A stretch of DNA of 64,000 bases from Allomyces arbusculus (Eukaryota > Blastocladiomycota > Blastocladiomycetes > Blastocladiales > Blastocladiaceae): the NCBI GenBank assembly GCA_027604705.1, contig JADHYV010000011.1, positions 124,001 to 188,000 on the forward strand. The letters run 5' to 3'. A program made the translations under genes and the position numbers. Below are positions 52,760 through 62,901 of this stretch, one piece after another. Each line of letters opens with the position of its first letter. Within the stretch, counting starts at the first letter, position 1. The notes under the pieces are model-generated. The model was not told the origin of the DNA, did not search any database, and worked only from the letters and a program-made list of their open reading frames with translations.

Positions 52760-54024
52760 ATGGCCGGCAAGAACCCCAAGGTTTACTTCGATTTGGCGAT
52801 TGGTACGGCGTCGAGCAACTCGGAGCCAAGATATAAATAATCAACGCGGGGTCCAGCACGAATTTTACGGCCCAATGGCCGATTGCCGCGCTCAAGCGCT
52901 TCCAACAAGCCCTACCTGGATTGATGGAAGTAGTGCTTTTGGCACCAGGCGAACCGGCGTTCCTGCGCGAAGTTTCGCTGTCCATTCTACCGTCCGTGAT
53001 CGCGCGATCAGGCTGGTGCCCGTGATGGTTCTCTGAACGAAATTGCTCTCGTCTCGGCAATACTGACCAGGCCGCTTGTAACTTGTTTCGGAACTCGTTG
53101 GGTAGGCGGCGTCAAGGGTACCAGTTCAATTAATGTCGCGACCATCCCCATGAACCGAATTTGACCGTGCGGGGCACGACGCTTGAACTATTTCCAGCCG
53201 GTCGCATGACGTTTGAGCTGTTCGCCGATAAGGTACGCACCTCGATCGTGCTGGCTTGCGAGCAACTTGACTCCAACTGACCGTCAAATGATGTGTCAAT
53301 GGTCGTCAGGTCCCGCGCACGGCCGAGAATTTCCGTGCGCTGTGCACGGGCGAGCGTGGCTACGGCAAGCTGGGCAAGCCTCTCCACTACAAGGTACCGC
53401 GGTCGGCGTTCATGTTCGGTGTCGCAGTCATCATGGATGCTGATCGTTGTTGCCCGACCACTAGGGCTCGCACATGCACCGCATCATCAACCGGTTCATG
53501 GCCCAAGGCACGTTGTCGCGTTTTTTTTGCGTGTCTGAGCAGACGAGGCTAACCCGAGCAACGGATAGGTGGTGACTTTACCCACGGCACGGGTGTTGGT
53601 GGCGAGAGGTGCACATCAATTTCACGACGCGTTCGTTCTCTGTTTTCCAACCACCTCATCCCTGCTCAACCTCGTCCCTAGCATCTACGGCGAGTCGTTT
53701 GCCGACGAAAACTTTGCCATTAAGCACACGGGCCGCGGCCTGCTGAGCATGGCCAACCGCGGGCCCAACACGAACGGGTCGCAGGTACGACGTGCTTGCG
53801 CCGCGTTATCCTACCATTATTCCGTGACAACTGACCTCGGCAACACTCTCCACCAGTTTTTCATCACGTTTGTGCAGACGCCCCACCTCGACGGCAAGCA
53901 CACCGTGTTCGGCAAGGTCGTGGAGGGCGAGCAGATCCTCGACGCGATTGAGGCCGTCGGTTCGGGCTCGGGCGCGCCCAAGAAGGAGGTGCGCATCCTC
54001 GACTGCGGCGAGATCAAGGCGTAA
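52760..54024 (+). CDS. Cyclophilin A-type peptidyl-prolyl isomerase
   Basis: Seven exons: 52760-52802, 53198-53232, 53310-53393, 53465-53507, 53569-53608, 53682-53784, 53857-54024; phases agree (171 aa). The sequence runs [111 protein letters not shown]. Catalytic residues are kept (Arg in [19 protein letters not shown], the HLDGKH that gives the Trp/His position). There is no signal peptide, so it should be cytosolic. Intron 1 is 395 nt, far longer than any other here, and the join lacks the usual GGxP before AGR, so a 9-12 nt micro-exon may hide inside it. Intron 4 starts with GC instead of GT. Confidence 0.92.
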
Positions 54025-54536
54025 AGTCAGGTCGGCCGTGTCGCTCCTGGATCGGCGCGTGCGGGAAGCGGCGATACCGCGAACACGGCCCGGCAATTCG
54101 CGCAACATCTCAGCGTGGAGAGCTACCGCCATATAGTGAATGAAATCATTTGGTTATGGTAACCTGACTCCCGGACTGACTCCCGGACTGACTCCCGCTT
54201 GTGAAGTGGAACAAAATCGCAGCGCCGTTTTGGGCTTTTTGAGCTGGTGGAGACGCGTCGACACGCGTCGATCGTTTGCACTTTTTCTCTCCAACAGATC
54301 GCCCTGCAAATAGATGACCAACCATCCAACCGGCCGACTGACAAACACCTCCGACAGGGCTTCACGACGAGTTGGACTGGTCGCAATTGTCAAGAAATCA
54401 AGTTCCCACAACCTGCTCCTCGGCCGCACATCACGACGAGTTTGGTCCAGTGAAAATCCATCGTCAATCGCGATACGCACACACCAACTCCTCATCGTTA
54501 CGCCGACCGTCTCTTGCCGCGAAGCCCGTTGACAAA
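54025..54536. other. Intergenic with 12-bp tandem repeat
   Basis: 512 nt between cyclophilin and GID9, both on the plus strand. Contains the CTGACTCCCGGA tandem repeat at 54164-54197; otherwise nothing recognised. Confidence 0.35.
54164..54197. repeat. 12-bp tandem repeat, about 2.8 copies
   Basis: CTGACTCCCGGA repeated almost perfectly, about 340 nt upstream of the GID9 ATG. Confidence 0.85.
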
Positions 54537-56208
54537 ATGGCCGACAAGATCAAGCTCAATGTCGACGGCATCCTGGCCCTCGAGTCGTCGTTCATCAAGG
54601 CATGCACGCACTCCACGTCTGCACCGAGCGGCCTGTGCTACCAGACGATGTGCAACTGACGCGCGCGACGTGCTCATGTTCAGGTCCCCTACGAGCAGCT
54701 GAAAAAGGCAAACCGCAAAGCGCAAAAGTTCACGGAAAAGGAGCTGACCAACCTCGCGTCAGGCGTTGCCGACTTGGCCAAGGGCAAGGGGTCAGGCTCT
54801 AAAGACCCGCTCAAGGCGCTCGATGCCATGATTGAGCGCATGAACAAGCTCAAGCGCAAGGTACGCTCTCTCTCTCTTTCTCTGCCGGAGTCCGGTCTCT
54901 TCTTACTTACGATGTTTGCGCCGATCTAGCTTGACGAGCTCAAGGCCGAGGAGACCATGTACGCCGGCAAACTCGCCGCGCGACTCTCGCACTTGCAGGA
55001 CCTGGCTCATATCCGCACGCTGACCGCACCCGAGTTTGCCGCGTGGGCGCACCTGCGCCTGCAGCGCGTGCTCCTCGACTACCTGATGCGCCAAGGGTAC
55101 TTGACCTCGGCCAAACTGCTCGCGACGGGATCGTCGAGCCACCCGGCGAGCGACGCGTCCGGGTCAGTTCTGAACCTGGCCGTGGCATCGGCCAATGCCG
55201 AACCCATGGCCGTCGACACCGATCCGGCATCGGGACTGGGACCGGCATCTCAGGCGCCGGCGCCGCACCCAGTGGCCGAACTCGTGCAGTTCGCCGACCT
55301 CGAGTTTTTCACGCACCAGCGGCGCATTGAGCGCGCCCTCGAGCGGCACAGCTGCACCGAGGCGCTCGCCTGGTGCCACGATAATAAAGTCGCGCTCAAG
55401 AAGCTCAAGGTACCCAGCGCTTCGCCACGGGCGCGTGCTTGTACTCGGCGACCAATCCTCACCCCGCACTTGTTTCTTCCCAACTTCAGAGCCACCTCGA
55501 GTTCAATCTGCGGCTTCAGGAATTCATTGAGCTTGCGCGCACCCGCCAGCTCGTCCCGGCGCTCGAGTACGCCAAAACGCACCTCGTCGCGTTCGCCGAC
55601 CTCGGTCACACGCGCGCGATCCAGCAGGCCATGGCGCTACTCGCGTTCCCGCCCACGACCATGTGCGAGCCCTACCGCACGCTCTACGACGCAGACCGGC
55701 GGTGGACGGCGCTTGCCGCGCAGTTTCGCGCAGATAACTTTGCTCTGCACTGCCTGCCGCCACTGTCGGCGCTCGAGGCGACGCTGCAGGCCGGTCTCGC
55801 CGCGCTCAAGACGGCACAGTGCGGCGGGAAGCACGAGGACCGGTCGATCAACTGTCCCGTGTGCGTGCCAGACACGTTTGCTGTTCTGGCAGAAAAGTTA
55901 CCGCTCGGACACCATGTCAATTCGTGCTACGTGTGCCGCATCTCGGGCGAGATCATGGACGAGGATAACCCGCCGCTCGTCACGCCCGAGGGATACGTAT
56001 ATTCACGCAAGGTGTGTTCCTCGTTCTCTTGGTGTCGTGATGCGAACGCGTCTGTGCTTGTTTGCTCGTTGCGCTCACTATGTTGTCCTTCTGCACGTAC
56101 GTCTAGGCCGTCCACGAAATGGCAGCCAAGAACAACGGCTTTTTCCGGTGCCCGCGCACACACTCGATCTTCAAGGTCGCGCAGATGAAGAAGATGTTCC
56201 TGACGTGA
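54537..56208 (+). CDS. FYV10: GID/CTLH E3 ligase RING subunit Gid9/Fyv10 (MAEA)
   Basis: Exons 54537-54599, 54684-54860, 54930-55409, 55490-56011 and 56107-56208, all phase 0 (447 aa). The N-terminal coiled coil contains VPYEQLKKANRKAQKFTEKE, matching human MAEA VPYETLNKRF. LisH-like LQRVLLDYLMRQGYLTSAKL follows, then CTLH: LEFFTHQRRIERALERHSCT, EALAWCHDNKVALKKLKSHL, EFNLRLQEFIELARTRQLVP. The CRA region includes QQAMALLAFPPTTMCEPYRT. The degenerate RING is at the C-terminus: CPVCVPDTFAVLAEKLPLGH, CYVCRISGEIMDEDNPPLV, FFRCPRTHSIF. With Gid2/RMND5 it forms the catalytic core that degrades gluconeogenic enzymes. Intron 1 has a GC donor (AAG|GCATGC). An acidic, MAVDTDP-containing insert separates LisH and CTLH. 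Confidence 0.94.
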
Positions 56209-56426
56209 TCTGGATCACGCAATGATGGTGTTTATCGTTTTTTCTTTGATAAGCTCGATGTCGTCTTCTCCGGCGCTCGTCCAAGACCGGTCCTGGTGAC
56301 CTTGTGCCCACGAGAATTCCACCAAATCGAATGCATTCTCACCATAACCAAAACTGGAATCAAATGCACTTGCGCAAAAAGACTGGCAATGGCCGCCAAC
56401 CAACCAACCTGCGAACCGATCCTCAT
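56209..56426. other. Tail-to-tail spacer
   Basis: 218 nt between the ends of GID9 (+) and KNL1 (-); nothing recognised. Confidence 0.3.
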
Positions 56427-59400
56427 TCACGCCGCCACCCCATTGCACCGCCGTGCTGCCGCGATCGCCGCGCGCGCCATGGCAATAAAATCGCCCGGCA
56501 CGATCTCCGGATCATTCACGGCCTCCCAGACGACCTGCGGATCGACGTGCCCAAACACCGGTTCCAGCTCAAACGGCGTCCCACGCAAAACGCGCACGTT
56601 CCCGACGACCGGCGCGACCACCGTCCACAAATCCACGACCCAATGCAGGTCCACCTTATACTTCTCCGGCTCGGCAAGCGCGACCGTGACGCGCACACGA
56701 GCCGATGTCGTGTCCATCTCGTGCCATTTTTCCGACACGACCGACGACTGCGCCGTGTTACCACCGCCCGGAGTCGGCTGTTCGATCAGGACTGTGCAGG
56801 CCATCGCGACTCCAAGCGCGTAGACGTTATGCGCTAGCAAAAGCCAGGCGTCCCAGCGCGTCGCGACCCACCGCATGGCCGTGTGCACGTTGCACGTCAA
56901 GTGCTTGTGCCGCGCGAGCCGGTCCATGATCAGCCCCGCCGCGTGCGTGAGCAACTGGTGGTCGGTGAACACCAAGTGTGCGGAACACCGCGGCGCCGGA
57001 CCCGGGTATGCACGCGCCGGGGACGGGTCGGTTCCGACCGCGGCGGCCACAGACCGCAACGTCCAGTCGCCGCCCTTCACATCGTACTCGACGCGCAGTG
57101 TCGACCGGTACGTGAACACGAGCCGCGTCCCGCGCTGGGCCGCAGCGCGCTCCAGCAAGTCGGCAACGGGCACGGGATCCCGGACGTCGGCGACGGGCGC
57201 AACGACATCGACGGTCCACCCCGTCAAGGCCGTGATCAGGTCGCATTCGTCGCGCACGCGTTTCCAGTCGTCGATCGTGAAGAACGTGTACTGATGTGCC
57301 TCGCGGTCGACGTCGGCAATTCGCCGTTGTAAATTCTGCGCGCGGATCTGCTGCGTGTGCACTTGCGTCTCGAGCGCGCGCGACTCGTCGCGAATCTGCT
57401 GGCACCGCCGCTCCACGTCGAGTCGACGCGCGCGAATCGATTCGAGTTCCTCGCGCGCGGCACGGACTTCGCCGTTCAGGCGTGCCATGTGCGCTTCGTG
57501 CCTAGTTGCAAACAGGGTCGTGTTAGCTCCGGTCACCTTCTCCTTCTTCCCAAAATAGCCAAAGCTACGTACTCGGCCCGCAGCTTGCGCCTCGCCTCGA
57601 CTTCCTCCTCAAGCGCATCCTGCAACACGCTCTTGGCCTCGCTCAACGCGCGCACATGCTCATCCAGTACCGCATTATCTTGGACCAGCGCCTCGCGCGA
57701 CGCCTGGTACGTCGCGACCAGGCCCTGCACCTGGCCCGCCCACGCCTGGCTATACGCATGCAATGCAAACCGGCGCGCGCCGGTCGCCGTCATCCTCGCC
57801 TTCTCCGCCAACTCCATTCTCTCCTCGTCATCCCCCATCTCCACGGCCTCACGGTACCGCCGTACAAACGCCGGCACGGTCCCTTCGGCCTCGGCCAATT
57901 GCGCGGCATTGCTCTCATCAATCTCGTTAATTCGGTCGACCAAGTCGGCGCACATCGTGTGGTGCACGTCAAGTTCGGGCAAGTGTACGACGAGCGCCGG
58001 GTAGAGATCGGTCGCGATGCGCCGCGTGAGCGGCAAGTCCGGGACGGGCGTCTCGACGAATCCGTCGACGCCGCAGTCGCGTAAAACGTCGTCGAGCGTG
58101 TTGAGTGCGTGCAGCGGCGCACGCGGATCGTCGTGCTCGAGGTCCTCGACGAGGTCGAGGTTCACGTCCATCAGGTCGTCGTTCTCGTCGTGGTCGTCAC
58201 CGAAAGCGACAGATTCGTCCGGGTCGGTCACTGCAGGGAACGGCGAGGCGCGCGTGGCAGTGGAGCGCGATCCGGGGCGGCGGCGCGGGCGGGACGGAGT
58301 CGCGAGCTCGTCGTCGTCGCCGTACTCGGGTTCGTCACGGCCGTCATTCCCGAAAATCTCTTCGTCGCCCAAATGCCCCACCCCACCATCCCCAATCCAA
58401 TCCTCCCCAATCCTCGTCTCCTCCTCCTCCTCCTCCTCGCCCTCCGGCGGTTGCGTCGGCGACATCGCCAGGGACTTCCTATTCAATAACCGGTTCACGC
58501 GACTCGACAGCGGCGTGACCCGCACATCCCCCAGTCCCTGAACGGGCGTACGCATTGGCGTCATCCGCCGCGGCGTCGGGGTGCCCCTGCGCGGCGTCCG
58601 TGCGAGCGGCGAGCTTATCGCCGGCGAACTCGCGATCCGCCGGCGTTTGGCTGGCGGTTCCATCGTGGGCGTGCCGATCCGCATGGCCGATGCGGGCCGC
58701 GCGTACCGTTCCTGCCGGACGGGCGAGTCGGCGAGCACTTCGAGGTTGCGCTTCGTAGCCTCGGTCATTTCGCGCGAGGCTTCGCGCAACTGACGTTCGA
58801 GCAGTTCGAACATCGAGTCAAGGTCGGACTTTTCCGGCGCGGCGATGGGGTCGGCAGGGACAGCGGCGGGGGGCGGGGGTGGTGGAGTGGAAGATGGTGT
58901 TGCGTGCGCAAGGGCGGCCGGTGCGGGGGCAATGGCCTCTGGCGTCGGCTCGCTCGGGACAGCAACGACGGCTTCGGGTGTACGCTCGTGCGACGCCGAT
59001 TGCTGCTGCTGCTGTTGCCGCACTTCGGCCGTCGGCTCCTTGTCCTGCGCTTGCGGCGGCACCGTTTCCGATGAGCAGCTCTCCAATGGCGGGAACAAGT
59101 CGAGCAACGATGACTCGGCCTCGGGGCTTGGCGACCGCGCCTCGTTCGCCGGCGGCGGGGGGTGCACAATGGGCGGCGGGCTCACGAGTCCGTGATCGAT
59201 CAACGCCGGCGACGACGAGCCCGGGAGCGACCCGATCGGGGTCATCGGCACGTCCGGCGAAGTCGCGGGCATAGCGAGTGGTGGCGCGGCGGGATCAGCC
59301 GTGAAGCTCGGGGACGCCGGGCGCTCGTCGCTGTCCACGTCCATGGGCTGTGCGTCAGCGGGCGGTGGTGGTGGCAGCGGCGTGTCGGGCGTACTTCCTG

Positions 59401-61537
59401 ACGCCGACGGCGGTCGGTCCGCGTCCGTGTCCATGGGCTGCGCTTCCTCCGCGATCGGGACGTCCAGTGCACCGCTCGCCAGTTGCGCGGCAACCTCGCC
59501 ATCCACCTCCATTTCCTCCGCGCGCTCACTGCGCAGTCGCGCGCCCCCGCCAAGCGGCGACTCTGGCTCCGGGTCCGCCGCCGCATGCAACCTCTTCATC
59601 AGCGGCGACGCTTCCACTCCACCCGCGCCCGCCATCGCATCCTTGGGCGACGTCGAAATCGGTTCTGTCCGCTCCGAAATCGTCGACAGGAACGGGTTCC
59701 GGTCACGCGGCGGCGAAAATGCATCCAATAACGTGAGCGGCGACGGTGCGGCGGACCGCGACGGCGGCGTGGCGCGCGGCGCCGTCGGCGACGCGATTCC
59801 GCCGTACAGGTCGAGCAAGGACGTGGTCTCCCCGCCGCCATTACCGGGAGTCGACAGGCCGGGAGTCCACGCGGTCGTGGCCGGTGCGGGTGGCGAGGTA
59901 AACGTTGGTGTCGGGGCCGATGGGGCGGCAGGGGTGGGCGACGGGGTCATGACACGGCGCGGCAGGGTGGTCGTCTTATCGTCATTCTCGTCGTCATCGA
60001 CGATTCCGCGTGCGATCTGTGCCGTCGCGGGCGACGCGCGCGCCGACGATGACGACGGCGCGACTTGCGCCAAGTACCGCGCGAGCGCGTCGTCCTCGCG
60101 ACCGGCCTCCATATCATCGAGCGACGGGTAGAGCCGGAGTGGCGCCGGGGATTCGGCCGAGGACAACTCGTGCGAGATCAAACCCGTGAGTCCATCATCC
60201 AAACCAAACTCGTGCTGCGCCGCCGCATGCTCGTCCTGCCCGGCAACCGACGCCGGCACCGTTGCCGTCAAGTTCGCCGTCGAGACCTCATCATCATCCA
60301 TTGCGGGCGCGGGCGGCGCATCGGGCGCGCGGATCGGGGACACTGGGAACGTGAGTGCCGCGTCGTTGCGCCTGCCCGAGGCAGCAATCATTGATGGCCA
60401 CGTGGACGGCTCGCTCCCGGGCGTCGTGGGCGCAGGCCATGAGTCCATTTCGTCGTTGGCGGCGCGCGGAGGCGCGTCGCCAGCCGAATCGAGGTGGCCG
60501 AGACTGCCGAGCGATGAGGCGGTCGCGTCCGAGTCGTCGTGCGTCGGCGCCGTGGTCGTGTCGAGCGAGTCGTTGCCCTTGACGGGCACTTCGAACGACG
60601 TGTCGCCCGCGTCGGAGGTTTCCATGGACGAGTCGTGCGGGTGCGGGTGGTGCGGGTGGGCGTCGTGGTGGTGCTGGTCGTCGTGGTGGTCGGCGGCGGA
60701 GTCGGGTTGAGGGTCTATGTCCTCTTCGACAAAAGGCGCGAAGGCGTGCGGCCCGGATCTATGTCAGGACATGTGTCAGGATGGAATCGCGACGGGAAAG
60801 ACGTGCAGCAGCCCAGCCCGTACGAGCGGCGGTAGGTGGCCGGAAAGTCGGGCTCGTCGTAGGGACAGTTATCGTCGTCGTCCTCGTCCTCCTCGTCGTC
60901 GTCGTAGAACCGCGCAGACGGGTCGGGTTCCGGCACGGCCTTGGCGTTCGGATCCTTTTCAAACATTCTGTGCCAAGCACGCCAGTCAGCCGACCGAATT
61001 CGACGCCCCCCCCCCCCCCCCTTTGAGCCAGACAAGTTCAGCACGTACTTGACGCGTGCGGCTCTCGCAAAACTGACGCGGCGACCGAGCGATTTGCGAC
61101 GGTCGGCTGCTTCGGGCGCGCTGTCTGGCCGACTGCAAAGCATCCGAGAAAGCAGGATCAGCTGAGGATCAGCTCACCAGTTCTGAACCACAATCTGCAA
61201 CGCACCGCAAAATCCCCCTCGTCACGCCCGACGATGATGCTGTCGCGCGCGACGCCGTATCGTCATTGTCACCATTCTCATCATCTCTCGCGGCGCCACG
61301 ACGCATGGGCGTGCGCGATGGCGTGCGCGACGCGGGACTGCGCGTCGGCGATTCGGGCGTGGCGGCCCGCAACGGCGGCATGCGCAGTGGGGAGCTGACG
61401 CGCGGCGAGTGCAGCCGTGGGTGCTTGAGCAGCGGGGATTTGGGCGATTTGGGTGGGACGGCCGCTGACGATGTCGGCGGCGGCAGTGAGCCGGTGGTGT
61501 CGTCCTCATCGTCGTGGTCGCGGTAGCCGCGCTTCAT
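56427..61537 (-). CDS. Kinetochore scaffold KNL1/Spc7/Spc105
   Basis: Exons 61206-61537, 61049-61132, 60824-60967, 57573-60758 and 56427-57501; every join is phase 2 (1,606 aa). The PP1-docking pair is at the N-terminus: GILR (residues 108-111, SILK-type) and SLGRRVSFA (RVSF at 128-131). Splicing of intron 1 is what brings the two together. The long middle is acidic and disordered, with MEVD, MDTD and MDVD blocks near residues 603, 629 and 659 in the position expected for MELT repeats. From about residue 1180 the Spc7 domain begins (LLNRKSLAMSP, VFVETPVPDLPLTRRIATDL), followed by a coiled coil (EEEVEARRKLRAEHEAHMAR, LESIRARRLDVERRCQQIRD) and a C-terminal RWD region (YTFFTIDDWKRVRDECDLIT). KNL1 recruits Bub1/Bub3 and PP1 and binds Mis12. 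Intron 2 holds a 16-nt C/G tract. Confidence 0.9.
61006..61021 (+). repeat. C16 tract (G16 on sense strand) in KNL1 intron 2
   Basis: Sixteen consecutive Cs on the plus strand inside intron 60968-61048 of the minus-strand KNL1 gene, so the transcript carries Gs. Confidence 0.9.
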
Positions 61538-61967
61538 AGTGGCGAAATTGGGTTGGCGCGCGACGATGGGGTGGAGGAGGCCGTGGCGGTCCAAGTGCGG
61601 CAAGTTCACGAGTAATGGGTAGCCGTGGTGGGCCGGAACGTTGTTGGTGCAGACGAGGTGGTGATTCCCGACGAGATCAGCAGCGGCGACTGCGGTGGGC
61701 GACTGCATGTGGCGCACGTGCCTGCTCCCACCGCAAGCACGCTTGGTGTGTGAGTCACGCGCTATCCTCCGGCACGGCCGCGGAAGACCCCAAGAGCTAG
61801 CACCACACCCAACCTTGAACCAAGCCAAACGCTGTATTGTCACGAACTATGCCGTCTCTCTCTCTCTGGCGCGCGCGTCTCGCGCGGCGAGCGGGCGGGC
61901 CGGCGGCGGTGCGCGGTGCAGCAAACCGACCGCTACTGCTCTGGCGCGTGATGACCGCCGTGATCTC
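61538..61967. other. KNL1 upstream region
   Basis: 430 nt between the KNL1 start and the 3' end of the next minus-strand gene. The KNL1 frame stays open 102 codons further upstream, so the true start could be earlier. A short CT repeat lies near 61856-61866. Confidence 0.3.
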
Positions 61968-62472
61968 TCACTTCTTGTCAACCGTGACCGTGAACCCCGT
62001 GCGCTGCGGGTACTCCCCCGTACCCACGGCTCCCCCCTTTTCAATCACGTCGTGCGGCGTGCGCGCCATGTCCATGCCGCGCGCGCGCCACTTGGACCCG
62101 AGCATGTAACCCGCGCCGAACACAACGGTGCCGACAACGGCAAACATGGCGAGCGTGTCCGGGTCGGTCCCGAAAAACTTGAGCGGCGAGTCGCGGATTT
62201 CGTCGCCTTCGTAGCCCATGCCGCCTTGCTGCGCTGCGTAGGCTGGATGGTGTGGAGCAGCGGGAAGAGTGAGATGGAGCGCGACGATGGGAGCACACGC
62301 CCGGTGCGTCGGTCTTTGACGTACCGCGGCGGTGCGCGGGCACGGTGGCCGGCGCGACCGAGGCCGGACGAAGACGCGTCGCGTGCGTGAGCGCGGCAGG
62401 CGCACGGAGCGGCGCGGTCGCCGCGGCGGCAGCGGCGAGACGCGAAGTGAGGAGGCGGTGCGGAAGCGTCAT
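61968..62472 (-). CDS. Small mitochondrial-type single-pass protein, unknown
   Basis: Exons 62325-62472 and 61968-62242 with an 82-nt intron (GTACGT donor, ATCCAG acceptor, phase 1) give 140 aa. The N-terminus MTLPHRLLTSRLAAAAAATA with further Arg and Ala and no acidic residue is a typical mitochondrial presequence. The mature part reads GGMGYEGDEIRDSPLKFFGT, then one membrane helix (LAMFAVVGTVVFGAGYMLGS), then a short polar tail with TPHDVIEKGGAVG. Size and layout resemble small inner-membrane accessory subunits of respiratory complexes, but I cannot assign a family. Confidence 0.65.
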
Positions 62473-62901
62473 GGCGGTGTCGGAGGAAGGTGCGGTGCTG
62501 TGGATCGTCGAAAAGGACGTGTTGTGTCGTGTCGTGCCGTGTCGTCTTGTGTCGAGGATCGCGCCGTGAAGCGGGCCGGCCCTTGTCGCAGGTGAAAGGC
62601 GCGGAGCGGAGACGAAGCCGGAGAAGAAGGGGCCGCGGCGGCAAGGGCTGCGAGCAACGATCGCAAGAGTCGCGGGTCGCGAGCCGGCCGGCCGGCCCGC
62701 CGTCGTGCTTGGTCGCGTGCGACGTTGCGCTTTGTCGCGCGCGTCCAACCAGCAGGGCGCGCCGTGCTTTGTCGCGCGCGTCCGTCCATCAGCACGCGGC
62801 TGGCCGCTGCTGGCCGCCGCTTCCCACCATCGGCGATCGATTGGCACCCTCACAAGTCCTTTTTGCCATCCTCGCACCAATCACCGCTTCTTCATTACAT
62901 T
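62473..62901. other. Intergenic
   Basis: 429 nt between two minus-strand genes; very GC-rich with CGCGCGTCC-type repeats near 62738-62790. No element recognised. Confidence 0.3.
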
